This document shows, one piece after another, positions 11,247-21,121 of a stretch of DNA of 64,000 nucleotides. The notes beneath the pieces were generated by a model, which was not told the DNA's origin, made no database searches, and worked only from the letters and a program-made list of their open reading frames with translations. Source of the DNA: Cyanophora paradoxa (lineage: Eukaryota > Glaucocystophyceae > Cyanophorales > Cyanophoraceae); contig QPMI01000040.1 in NCBI GenBank assembly GCA_004431415.1, forward strand, positions 310,001-374,000, given 5' to 3'. The position numbers and the translations under genes are program-made. Each line of letters begins with the position of its first letter. Position 1 is the first letter of the stretch.

Positions 11247-13594
11247 CTACCAGACCTGCTTTTCGACGGTGCGGCAGAGGTTCTCCAGATGCTTGGGGCT
11301 CGCATCGATCATGCTGGGGAGGGGCGGCAGACGAGTTAGCTACAGGGCGCCAGGCGTCGCAAAGCGGAAATGTAAATGTCGCGAATGGCAGGGCACTTGT
11401 CTAGTCCGGGTGGGAGACGGGGCGACAGGCGAATAAAGTCTTCCCCCCACAGGTTCTCGGCCTGCGCATTCGAATTCGAATTCATGAGGTTACGTCGCGT
11501 GGACTCAGAGCAAGAGCCAGTCGACATGTGTACCACGTCCGTTGAGCAGTCTCCGTTGCCTGCGCCGCTGACATCGATACCGATATGAACCGGTCCAGTC
11601 TAGACCAGTCTACGGCCAGTCTAGATCTAGTGTTGACAAGTCCGGCGATGCGCACCGTCAAGAAAGCAAATTATAGCAGGGACGAGCCACCTGCGCGGAC
11701 GTTTTCAGCTCCAGATTCCACCTGCAGAGCGCACAGATATCGATGCAAGCTTGCTGTACGACACGCACTCCAGAGCGTTCCACTTGCTCGCTGCAGAATA
11801 GCTGCAATTGCACGAACGTCGCGTATTAATGTTATTACGTTGCATTTTATTGTGTATGGAGCTGAGCACCTCATCGGCACGTCGGACGAGCCAGTTCCCA
11901 GTGAAACCATGAGAATCTTTCGCCCTGCAATTGCAAGCAAGGCCCCGATAAATCAGCATGCAAAATGCAGTACCCCGGATGAAGAGCGCTCGCAGTCGGG
12001 GGTACCAGGGAACAGGCGCGCGGCTTCCGCGTGGGCGATAAGCGCCGGATTGTTTGAAGCGAAACTGAAGGGGGCGTTAGTTGGTAAAGATAGCCTCGGT
12101 CTTCGTACTGCGCACCAGCCGTCGGCAAACGTACTGTAGTCCTTGTGCACGTAGATTCCAGGGCAGTGCAAGCGAACCGGAGCCAGCATACCGGGAGCCG
12201 CGACCGCCGCCTGCGCATGCGCGAACCGTTCAACGGTTGAACAGAACTGAACGCCTCGCAAATGTCCAGGCGCGTGGAAGGGTGAAGCATGCACGTGAAG
12301 AACGTCGTGGAGCAGCAAGTTGTGGGCGTCGGGGTCGGCGAGCGCCTGGGACTGGAAGACGACACGGCGAGGGCACGCGGCTTGTGATTCAGGATTACGA
12401 ATTTAAGTAAGATACTGCTCACCGTGGAAAAGTAGACCGGGCATCTCTCCTCGAGATCGTATGTCGGGATCTGCGGAACAGCAGGGACGCATGCCGATTT
12501 AGAGAGCGAAAACGAGAATAGGTCGAGGAATAGGCACGACAAGGAAGGCGCTGGTGTCAGAGAATCGGCAGTCTCCGTAGAATTCCTTGAAGACCCCATG
12601 GACCTTGTTCTGGGGAATTAGAATAAGCACTTATAGTTAGACACGAAATTTGAATGTCAGAGTGGTGCACGTGATCAAACATCGGGCCGCGGAGGGCGCG
12701 AGCGATGGCGACTGGGGGAGAGTAGCTTGGAAAGACATCGATCCAGCGCTTCGTCAATGTAGCGACCTGCAGGTCGCTACGATTAATATTGGCGCGCACG
12801 ATTGGCTAAAAGGTGGGAGAGGAACTTTACAGGGCCGACTTCAAATAAAACAGACTAGAGTCAAAGACGTCGCTGACCAGATTCTCTGCGGGGACGATGG
12901 GCTTCCCGTCGCGAACCCCAAAGCACGACATGGCACACAGCGCTCCGGCGCTCGTCCCTGCGGATCTTACTATCAGCTGCAGCTGCAGCGAACATTCTTC
13001 GGATCTTGAATATCTTGAATTCGAATCCGTGTTATCAGCGGCGGATGTTATGAGATCGGCGCACCGGCGACAACATCGAATAGTTCATGGATTGGCTGCA
13101 TCGATCGCGATTGCCGCGGGTCCGGATTAGCGAGCGCTCGCGCCCCGGCGGCACGTGTGCACTGTGCGCACCCTTCCCGCTCTCGCCGAGATGTACCTGC
13201 GTTATTGCGTGGGCGATTGCGTATACAAAGCAAACGCGCGCGCGCGCGCGCGCGCACTCGATAAGCTTCGCCGGAATGATGCCATGGGCTGCGCAAAGGG
13301 CTCGCCGCGTAAGCGAGAGCGAATTCGAAGGGCCGGGCTCGAGCTCGGGCGAGAGTTTAGATGAGTGGAGTTCACCTCCTCCGCCATCTGGGGCAGGGGC
13401 GACATTGATCAAACTTGAAAATACGCAAGACACGCATGCTCGAAATTAAACGGACCAATGGAGAGAACGCGAACGGGAGGTAACTCCGACGTATCGGCGC
13501 CAGCGGCCACATGCGCGGATCCGGAGTCATATCTCTCCGCATCAGTCCGGAGTCCGGGTCGCAGCCTCAGAAGCGGCACGCTCTCATCTCCCAT
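11247..13594 (-). CDS. Patatin-like phospholipase (multi-exon)
   Basis: A patatin-family lipid acyl hydrolase, using a Ser-Asp dyad. The start is MGDESVPLLRLRPG at 13,594. Spliced reading gives the oxyanion motif VRVLSI|DGGG|AHGIIPAKLIEC near 13,270-13,480, then PIHELFDVVAG|TSAGAL (GxSxG nucleophile elbow) near 12,945-13,110, VPAVPQIPTYDLEERCPVYF near 12,440-12,490, and the catalytic Asp in TFADGC|FASNNPALIAHAEA near 12,020-12,150. An ILMVSLGTG strand follows near 11,900. The C-terminal part includes LSPRLPPGLDKCPAIRD and MIDASPKHLENLC and stops at TAG, 11,247-11,249. Introns interrupt or abut each catalytic motif. It lies directly upstream of the ABC transporter in the same orientation. The family is secure; substrate and exact exon ends are not. 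Confidence 0.85.
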
Positions 13595-13734
13595 GATCGC
13601 GCGCGGCCTCCAAAACACTTTGCGCCCAGCGCGGGGTCCGGGGATAGTTATCGATCCGGTCGGCTGTAGCGGAACAGTCGTAGGCAGGCTCATGCAGCGG
13701 CTAGCCTATACTATGATAGCTAGTAGTGCACGTG

Positions 13735-14180
13735 CGCCAGCGGCCACGCCGGCCAGCTGCAGCCTGCAGCCTGCAGCCTGCAGCCTGGCAGGGCCCACCG
13801 GTACCCCGGGCCACCGTGGCACCCGGCCCAGCGCTGCCCGGCGGCAGGCCGTGGCCATGGCAGGCCCTGCAGCTGACTCAGTGAGTCCCCGGGCCCCTGA
13901 CTCTGCAGGCTGCAGTCTGCAGTGCTCTGCACTGCCAGGCTGACTCAGTGACTCTGCAGCTGCAGCGGCAGTGCAGCCTGCTGCGGCAGTGCTGCAGCTG
14001 CCTGCAGGCTGCAGCCTGCAGGCTGCAGGCTGCAGCTGCAGGCCTAGGCTGCCGGAGCTGCCGCGCGCGGCACTGCCGCAGTGCCGCACTGCGGCACTGG
14101 CCGCCGGGTGCCGCAGTGCAGTGCCGCGCGCACTGCGCGCGACAGTGCGGCGGCACTGAGCCGGTGCCGCAGTACTAGTC
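13735..14180. repeat. Palindromic-word low-complexity DNA
   Basis: Built largely from overlapping self-complementary words: CTGCAG, GCCTGCAGGC and GCACTGCGGCACTGCCGCAGTGC-like stretches. Open frames here read only as repeats of Leu-Gln-Pro-Ala or Cys-Arg-Ala and are not treated as genes. It lies just upstream of the patatin start. Confidence 0.8.
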
Positions 14181-14342
14181 TGCGCGCCATGACTCCGCGG
14201 GACTCGGGAGTCGGGACTCGGGAGTCGGGAGTCGGGACTCGGGACCCGGGGAGTCGCGCGCGTGACCCGCAAATTAATATACTAGAGTCGCAATGGCCAT
14301 GATGACGTCGACGCCGTGACGACGCGCCGCGTCACGCGCGAC

Positions 14343-14725
14343 TAGGGTTGCCGTGTCAATTGACATGTCAGTCTACCCTGTGGACATTGACATCGGACAT
14401 TTGACATGTCAACCGACATGTCAACTGACATTGATTATTATATTATATTATATTATATTATATTCCAAAAGTGAGGCGGCGGGGCAGCTTGGGCGAGGTC
14501 CTCAGCGCCTCCCTGCTGCCCTCTGCCTCCTTCCTAACATCAGAAACGTGCTGCTAACGCTTGCAGAGTGCTGCTTACATGTTTTAATCATGATTTGCAG
14601 GCGTTTTAGCTTGTTTGGAGGGGTATCCCCCCCAATGTCAATGGACATGTCAACCCGGACCCGTGGACATTGACATGACTGACATTGACATGTCAATGTC
14701 AATTGACATCGGACACGGCAACCCT
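14343..14725. mobile_element. MITE-like element, 9-bp target duplication
   Basis: 383 bp with terminal inverted repeats AGGGTTGCCGTGTC / GACACGGCAACCCT. It is flanked by a perfect 9-bp direct repeat ACGCGCGAC (14,334-14,342 and 14,726-14,734). The subterminal arms are packed with TGACATGTCA and TGACATTGACA words in both orientations. A 9-bp duplication is usual for Mutator-like elements; the superfamily is inferred from that alone. No transposase is encoded. Confidence 0.85.
14431..14464. repeat. ATATT microsatellite
   Basis: About six units of ATATT in the middle of the 383-bp MITE-like element. Confidence 0.85.
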
Positions 14726-14770
14726 ACGCGCGACGGCCACGCCGCCCTTGAACTTGGCAACTTGCGTGCT

Positions 14771-14795
14771 GGCAATTGACATCGGACACGGCAAG
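14771..14795. repeat. Fragment of the MITE right end
   Basis: The sequence CAATTGACATCGGACACGGC repeats the last part of the element ending at 14,725, without a left end or target duplication. Confidence 0.6.
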
Positions 14796-14814
14796 TAACG
14801 GACCTATAGTAGCT

Positions 14815-15110
14815 ACGGCACGCGTGAGCTGGCACTGCCTGGCAGCGCTGCGGTGCCCGGCGGCCGCATGCGCACGTGCACTGCGGCGTCTGCGGCGCAC
14901 TGCGCTGCCGCGCCTGCGCACTGCGCATGCGCACTCATGCCATGACTCAGTGTGATGATCAGCAGCACAGTGCCAGCACTGCGGCACTGCGGGCCGTCTG
15001 CGGCGCCGGCAGTGCCGCAGTGCGCAATGCATGGCATGCGCACATGTACATGCACTGCGGCGCCGGCACGACGCCTACGGGGCCGGATCCGGATCCGGAT
15101 CCGGACCCGG
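14815..15110. repeat. Palindromic low-complexity DNA with GGATCC repeats
   Basis: Rich in GCGCATGCGC, CACTGCGGCACTG and GCATGGCATGC words. It ends with tandem GGATCC hexamers at about 15,083-15,106. No coding sign. Confidence 0.7.
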
Positions 15111-15228
15111 GACGGCCCCGCCGGGGCCGAATCCCCCGATTCGCGATCGCGATCATATGAACGATCTAGCTATGCCTAGTATAGACGTCGACGACGCGGC
15201 CGCGGTGTCTCGACTCCGTACTCTCGAC

Positions 15229-15473
15229 TACTGTAAAACGAGAAATGTCCGGCGTCACTTTATTTCGGCAAAACCTGAAAAATGCGCCGAAACTGTGGTT
15301 CATCGGCATCATATTTTCGGCAACACAGCCAGTCCGCCTAGGCGGCGGGTACATCGATCCTGCTTTCGCCATACATTTGCACAATTCTGGCATTTTCAAA
15401 TATTCGGCACCGCGAGGCTATGCCGAAAAGCGCCGAATATTAAGTGCTGCCGGACATTTCTCGTTTTACAGTA
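15229..15473. mobile_element. MITE-like element, 11-bp target duplication
   Basis: 245 bp with perfect inverted ends beginning TACTGTAAAACGAGAAATGT on the left, continuing CCGGC, and mirrored on the right. It is flanked by an 11-bp direct repeat GTACTCTCGAC (15,218-15,228 and 15,474-15,484). The interior is rich in TTCGGC/GCCGAA words. The duplication length suggests a Mutator-like family. Non-coding. Confidence 0.88.
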
Positions 15474-15564
15474 GTACTCTCGACGCGCCGGCGCCCGGCG
15501 GCCGATCCGCCGGGCCGATGATCGCGAGTCGACGGACGATGACGTCGACGTCGACGTACTAGTA

Positions 15565-15690
15565 TTTTGTGCCGAATATTTAATGCCGCCGGACGTCGAC
15601 ACAAAATGCCGATGTCGACGCCAAATTCGGCACAAAATTCGGGATTTGCCGAAATAAAGTCACGCCCGACATTTCTCGTTTTACATGTAC
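15565..15690. repeat. Degenerate inverted relative of the 245-bp MITE
   Basis: The right part reads CCGAAATAAAGTCACG then CGACATTTCTCGTTTTACA, close to the reverse complement of the left end of the element at 15,229. The left end is not recognisable. Confidence 0.55.
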
Positions 15691-15713
15691 AGTACTAGTA
15701 CGTATACTTTGCC

Positions 15714-16013
15714 TGTCGCGTGCGGGATTAGTGGGGAAGCACGCGGGGAGGCTCCCGGTCGAGCGTGGCTCGACGGGGCTCAGTGGATCACGAGGGATCG
15801 CTGTCGCTTCTGTAGTATTGCAAGTAACACTGTATCCCTAATGAATGATGTGTACCCGGACAGGCCCGGCGTACCCGTATTAGCTATAATAAGAGGCGGC
15901 CGAGGCGTACTGACGCCGACGTCGGCCCTAGCAGCACGTAGGCTGCACTAGCCACTAGCAGCACGAAGGCTGCACTATCTAGCTCCGCATGCACGATAAT
16001 CATGCATGCGACA
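15714..16013 (-). repeat. 3' LTR
   Basis: 300 bp, essentially identical to 20,817-21,116. It begins TGTCGCGTGCGGG and ends CATGCATGCGACA on the + strand. The near identity of the pair implies a recent insertion. Confidence 0.9.
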
Positions 16014-16031
16014 ACTCCTCCACTCGGAAGG
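16014..16031 (-). promoter_or_regulatory. Candidate polypurine tract
   Basis: Minus strand reads CCTTCCGAGTGGAGGAGT immediately before the 3' LTR, the expected place for plus-strand priming. Four close relatives of this motif occur inside the element. Confidence 0.6.
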
Positions 16032-17027
16032 CCACGTCCTCGTGGGCTAAGTACCACGGAAATCACTACAAGCAAGCATATTTACAAGATTTCGCGGCAG
16101 GACACTGCCGGGAATAAAAGACTGGAAGCCGTATTTACAGATCCGCGAATTTCGCGCACGCCGGCGGCTCGACTGCCGGGAATAGAAAATAGACAAATGG
16201 CCGGCTACTGCCGGGAATTGAAGAAGACCGCTGGCCGTTAGCTATGAGGGCTATTCACATCGCTAAATCATCGAATCTCTAAATCAAAGCCAAGATCTGA
16301 TTATATAAATCATTTACCAAATTCTAAATGTAGAACTGAGTCAAGGGGGCGGCAATGGGCCGCAAATAATCGTCCGTCTCCGGCCCAGGGGGCCAAGGTC
16401 AAGCTTCGAGCCGGCGGCTCAGGGAGATGAGGAATTGGTTTGTACATTGGATGTCTTTCCACAGCGGGCTTTCGCCCAGATGCCATGCAAGCCCCGCGAG
16501 AGCACGCCGCAGATGCGAACGCGAAAGAGCAGCGCGAGGCGACGTGGCGCGCAGGCAGCGCACGGCCCCCTCCGGTGTACCCCCCAACCGCGACGCGGTC
16601 GAGTGACCCAAGTGCGAGCTGCGCTGAGCTCCACCCAGGCGAGCACCCCTTAGGCTCTCGCAGTGGTGAAGTACAGGCGATCGGATCGGCGGGGATTCAA
16701 CCGTGCCGACGAGGGTAGAGCCGGCTTTGGGACCGGGTACCGCTCACAAGAGTGCATTCCGGTTCTGCCGCACGCGGCGCCGAGCACCCCTGCCCGACCC
16801 CCGTGACTTCGTTCGATACCAAGGGAGAAGAGCCAGCGTCAGGCGTCCCCGACGTGGATTCTCATGCATGAGAGTCATTGAGCTCTCGTCATCGCGCACG
16901 GACCTTGAGCCGGCCGACCGCCCATTCACTGGGACTTCGATTCAGGATAGGGCCCAGGGGTCGTCTAGCCCCGTCGCGCCGTTCTCGTCAGGAACGCGCC
17001 GAGATCGGGGTCGTCGAGCCCCGTCGC

Positions 17028-17225
17028 TCACTATGGGCGGAGGGCAAGTCTGCCCGTCGCGTCGCTCGACGCCGAGTCGAAGCGCGCCGCCTGGATGCCA
17101 ACTGAACGGGCGTCCCCAGGACTTCATTCGCTCACGATGGGCGGGGCGATAACGCCCGTCACACGCTCGGCTCAGAGCCGCAGCGCGCCGCCTGGATGCC
17201 AACTCGGCGGGCGTTACCAGGACTT
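17028..17225. repeat. Two-copy imperfect tandem repeat, about 100 bp
   Basis: Each unit starts TCAC(T/G)ATGGGCGG and contains GCGCGCCGCCTGGATGCCAA and CCAGGACTT. Units begin at 17,028 and 17,132. Confidence 0.75.
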
Positions 17226-18130
17226 GAATTCAATTGCAATGAATTCATAATTGCCAGGCTCGCAATAGAGCCATCGCCGAGCCAGGCTTGGAGCCAGTGC
17301 TCGCGGCCTGACCGTCTCGCGGAGCGCGCCGCGAGCCAGGACCTTGCTTCAGGCTCGAGCTTTCGAGGGCGCCATGGCCTCAGGCTCGCCCTTCCGTGGA
17401 GCTCGGAGGCTCACGAATTTTGCAGGGGCTCGAGAGGCCGCCTGTCAAGCTCACGACGCGTGGCCAAGCGCTGGGCCAGGCGTCTCGCGATCGCCTCGGG
17501 CGTCGAGCTTTCTTTGAGAGTGCATTCCGAGCTCGGGGCCCGCGGATCACATCTCGTATCGCGAGGGCATCGGGGCCGCTCGCCTGGAGCGCTTCAGCTC
17601 CAGCGCGCGATGGGGCCAAGGGCCGCATCTTTCAGCGCGCTCGTCGTCATGATCAGCTCCCTAGCGCAGGCTGAGAGACTCGCTGGGGCTCGACGGAGCA
17701 GCGTGCAGCGGGCACGGGTCTTGGGCCGCGGCCCTTTGCTTTCAGCACGTGCAAAGGCAGCTTCCCGCCGCAGACTCTCGGGCCTTGCGGAATCCGGAGC
17801 TCCTTACAATTTCAATTGCATGAGACGGGGCCATGAGGCTCCTCGCCCATCTTCAGCTCTCTTGGGCGGGCCGCGAGTCCGCGACTTGCGGGCCTCGCTG
17901 GAGCTTTTATTGCAGCGTGAGGCGGGCTGCAGGACAAGCCCCCTCAGCTCACGTTTGAGCTCGGCAGCTCAGCTCGCCGAAGCTCGCAATCGGCAGCGCT
18001 AGCCTGGCATGGGGGCCGTCGGCCTCGCATTCACGCTTGGCTGCCGCTCGCCCGACTGGGTGTGCAAGAACGCATGCCCGCTGCGGCTCGGAGGCCGGTC
18101 ATGGCGGTCATCAGGGGGTCCGCTAGAGGG

Positions 18131-18570
18131 ACTCCTCCTCTCGGAAGACTGACCCCCGCGGCAGCAACCGGGCTGCATGTTGGGGTGTGCACGTGCACAG
18201 GCGCGCCTCAGGGCGGCGGGCCACCTTCCCAGCGAGCTCCAGGGCTCGCTTCGCGAGAGAGGGTGGACTCCTCCTCTCGGAAGACTTGTACCCTCCCGGA
18301 GGGGTACGCGACGCTCGGTTTCGCGCAGAGGGCGAACCGGATGCCAATATTTGCAAATATTTACAAATTTACAAGGGGCTCATCACGTGCTCACGCACAG
18401 CCGGCTGCGCGAGATGCGCACCGGGGCCCACTCACAGTCCTAATCGCGAGAGGGAGGAGGGACTCCTCCTCTCGGAAAGCGCTGTACCCGTTGCTAGGGT
18501 ACGGCCGGCCCAGGTCAGGCCTCGGGAGGCGCGAGCTCACGGCTCGTCAGCTCACTCCTCTTCTCGGAAA
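18131..18570. repeat. Four copies of ACTCCTCCTCTCGGAA
   Basis: Near-identical motifs at 18,131-18,147, 18,267-18,283, 18,462-18,478 and 18,554-18,570 (the last with a TT variant). They match the candidate polypurine tract at 16,014 apart from one or two bases and lie in the same orientation. Confidence 0.8.
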
Positions 18571-18775
18571 ACGTCGTCCCCGACGTCAAGAGTTTATGTG
18601 CAAATGTACAAATGTACAGCCCGCTCGTGGCAGGTATACTGGCCGCTATACTACAGCGACACGCCGGCACTTTCGCAGAAGGCCGGGGGCTTGGCGAAAA
18701 ATTTTGCGGTGCTTCGCAAAATTTTCAGGGCCTTGCTCTGGCGGCTGCCCAAGCCGGCCAGGCCCAGAGAGAGTT

Positions 18776-20336
18776 TTACTCGTCCTCGGGGGCAGGCGCC
18801 GGCAGGGCCAGAGGGGCCTTGCCCTTGGCACGAGTCGGCGGGTCGGGGCAGGCACTGTGGTGGTGCCCGGCTTCGCCGCAGCGACCGCAGACCTCGTTTG
18901 CCGCGTCATCCTCATACTCATTGTCGTATGAGTCGTCGTACGATTCATCGTACGCTGGAGCTGAGGAATCCGCCCGGTCATTCCGCACCCAAGGGTGGTG
19001 GGGGGCGTGCGGGGGGCGCTTCGGGCAAAGGAAAGCCCAATGAAGGCGCTTCGAGGCTGGGACACAGGGGTCGCCAGCACAGTTCCAGCACTCAGCCGGA
19101 GGGTACTGAGGGTACCCTAGCTCAGCCATGCGCTGCATCACAGCAGCAAGGGCGTCTGGCGAGCTAGACTGCACGGCCCAAGAGGACCCATGTGCAGAAA
19201 CGAGGGACCGGGCCTCGCGATCAGCTGCAGGAGGGGGGTCACGCCCAGCCTCAGCAGGAGCTGCTGCTGCAGCTGCAGGCTTCACAGCCTTAATGGGCGT
19301 GGCATCCACGTCGCCGGCATACGGCGGAGCCTTGAAGCCGGCCGGCCCCTTGGAGCGCTTTGCCGAGGGCTCAGTCTCCTAGGCCTGGGACGGCTCCTGC
19401 AGCAGGCACACGGTCCGGCGACCGTGGCGGTCGCACTGCTCCTCGAAAATCTTCTCGACGCGCAGGACAGTGAGCGTGGCCCCATAACGCGCGTGCTCCT
19501 CGCGGAGAGCCCGCAGAATGTACGTCATGGTGGTTTCGTTCTGGCGCGCGCAGAGCGCCGCGCGAACGTTGTAATTATCATACTGCGGGTCAAGCCCGGT
19601 CTGGCGGCGCGAGAGCGCATTCCCAATCACGGTGATCAGGTGCTCCGAATAGGATTTCCCCAACGGGCACGTGTGGCGCACATGCGGGGCGATCCAGTTC
19701 ACCCACGTCAGCGGGTCCTCGCCGGTATAGGCGGAATTGATCGCGGCCTCGGCGACGTGGGGCAGGCCCTTTGTCACGCGCGAAATGATATACTTCTCAA
19801 CGCCGGGAGCGCGCTGGAAGGTATCGCGGCCCTCAGCGATCTCAGCCTCGAGGCGTGCGATCGTGGCCTCGAGCTGGAGGATTTCCATCTCAGTTTCGGG
19901 GAGCCGGGCCTCAGCGGGCAGTGCGTCCAGCACAGCGAGACGCGCGCGCTGGGCGGCGAGGGAAGCCTTGGTGTCATTCAGCTGGTCGCGCATGCGCTGC
20001 AGCTGAGAGCGCAGCGAGCCCTTGCAGAGCTGCGAGACCATGAATTTCGAAGCCGCCAAGCGCTTCAACTTTGGTCCAGCTGTCACCCTCAGGCTCGTAC
20101 GCATACTTATGCGCCTGAGTGGAGACGAAAGTGCTGATCTGCTGGCGCCACTCATCGACTTCTTCGATGGTAGGGTTCGCAGACAGCGGAGTGATGGAGG
20201 GCAAGCCCTTCGCATCGACTGCGGGCGCCGCAGCAGTCATCTGCTGAACGGACACGCCACTCACAGGCGCGGTCGAGTTGAGTGCGATCATGCGATCGCG
20301 CTCACTCGCCGGCAGCTCGACTGGAAGCCGCGACAT
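18776..20336 (-). CDS. Gag-like protein with frameshift and in-frame TAG
   Basis: The start is MSRLPVELPASERDRMIALN at 20,336. One frame change near 20,070-20,090 joins EPEGDSWTKV to KRLAASKFMVSQLCKGSL. An extended helical, coiled-coil-like stretch follows (LAAQRARLAVLDAL...EATIARLEAEIAEG). A TAG at 19,379-19,381 interrupts the frame after QEPSQA, but the same frame continues as ETEPSAKRSKGPAG to a stop at 18,776. The C-terminal part has CWNCAGDPCVPASKR, an acidic tract YDESYDDSYDNEYEDD and a classical CCHC zinc knuckle CGRCGEAGHHHSAC (CX2CX4HX4C). Gag proteins coat element RNA. The two breaks suggest decay, sequence error, or less likely recoding. No enzyme domains follow. Confidence 0.7.
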
Positions 20337-20816
20337 GGCAGGCTCTCACAGCGGCAAGTACAAGGCAGATCAAATTTGAGCTCGAAGCTCTTTGAGGCCG
20401 AGTCGCCGCGTAAAACGCGGGATTTCGACGGCACAGGCGACGATATGCTGCTTACGCAACACACCGGAGCTCGATCCAGGCTCGCAGGCCAGGGATCGGC
20501 GATGGCTCAAAGTTGCCCTCTAGGGGAACTTCGGCGGCTCGACGCGCACGAGGGCGGTCGGCTCTAGCGCGGCGCGCGGCCGGCTCTTCAGCACGCAGGG
20601 CAAGAGTTCCGGTAAAGAACTCAAGCCAGCCAGTCTCCGGGGTCACCGGAGCGCAGGCTCTCACTTTTCGGCACCCGGGGTAACCGGTTGCGTACTGTGA
20701 GCAGACGGCTGGGAATGTCACTACGATGCTACGGTGTGCGTGCGCGGCGCGCGCGAAGGCGGGATCGCGAGCGACCCGACCTGACCCTTAAAGATTCAGC
20801 TCCGAGCAGTGGCGCC

Positions 20817-21116
20817 TGTCGCGTGCGGGATTAGTGGGGAAGCACGCGGGGAGGCTCCCGGTCGAGCGTGGCTCGACGGGGCTCAGTGGATCACGAGGGA
20901 TCGCTGTCGCTTCTGTAGTATTGCAAGTAACACTGTATCCCTAATGAATGATGTGTACCCGGACAGGCCCGGCGTACCCGTATTAGCTATAATAAGAGGC
21001 GGCCGAGGCGTACTGACGCCGACGTCGGCCCTAGCAGCACGTAGGCTGCACTAGCCACTAGCAGCACGAAGGCTGCACTATCTAGCTCCGCATGCACGAT
21101 AATCATGCATGCGACA
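20817..21116 (-). repeat. 5' LTR
   Basis: 300 bp matching 15,714-16,013, with ends TGTCGC and GCGACA. The two copies carry the same short apparent ORF (ACGISGEARGEAPGRAW...), which I treat as chance. Confidence 0.9.
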
Positions 21117-21121
21117 TTGCC

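Larger units (their letters stand above)
16032..18775. other. Non-coding interior of the LTR element
   Basis: About 2.7 kb between the candidate polypurine tract and Gag. The longest open frames show no recognisable domain, catalytic motif or zinc finger. It contains a tandem duplication and repeated polypurine-like motifs, listed separately. Confidence 0.5.
15714..21116 (-). mobile_element. Complete non-autonomous LTR retrotransposon
   Basis: Two direct 300-bp LTRs, each beginning TGTCGC and ending GCGACA, bound a 4.8-kb interior. The 5-bp duplication TTGCC lies at 15,709-15,713 and 21,117-21,121. A purine-rich tract GAGTGGAGGAGT abuts the left LTR when read on the minus strand, so the element runs right to left. 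Inside is a damaged Gag-like ORF and about 2.7 kb with no long ORF. I see no protease, integrase or reverse transcriptase, so it must depend on enzymes supplied elsewhere. GGCGCCACTGCTCGG directly inside the right LTR is a weak primer-binding-site candidate. Confidence 0.88.

Noticed and set aside
13235-13258. CG dinucleotide run as a regulatory or Z-DNA site
   Set aside because: It lies within the patatin gene, probably near an exon-intron border, and nothing else supports a function.
13706-14272. 188-codon minus ORF over the palindromic region
   Set aside because: It is made only of repeated Leu-Gln-Pro-Ala-Cys words produced by CTGCAG repeats.
15556-15700. GTACTAGTA on both sides of the degenerate MITE relative
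   Set aside because: The word is a palindrome frequent nearby and the enclosed sequence has no matching inverted ends.
15685-15951. Short ORF present twice (also 20,809-21,054)
   Set aside because: It is carried inside the two LTRs, so its repetition is explained by LTR identity, not by protein conservation.
18187-19167. 326-codon + strand ORF
   Set aside because: It overlaps the minus-strand Gag with its zinc knuckle and shows no domain of its own.
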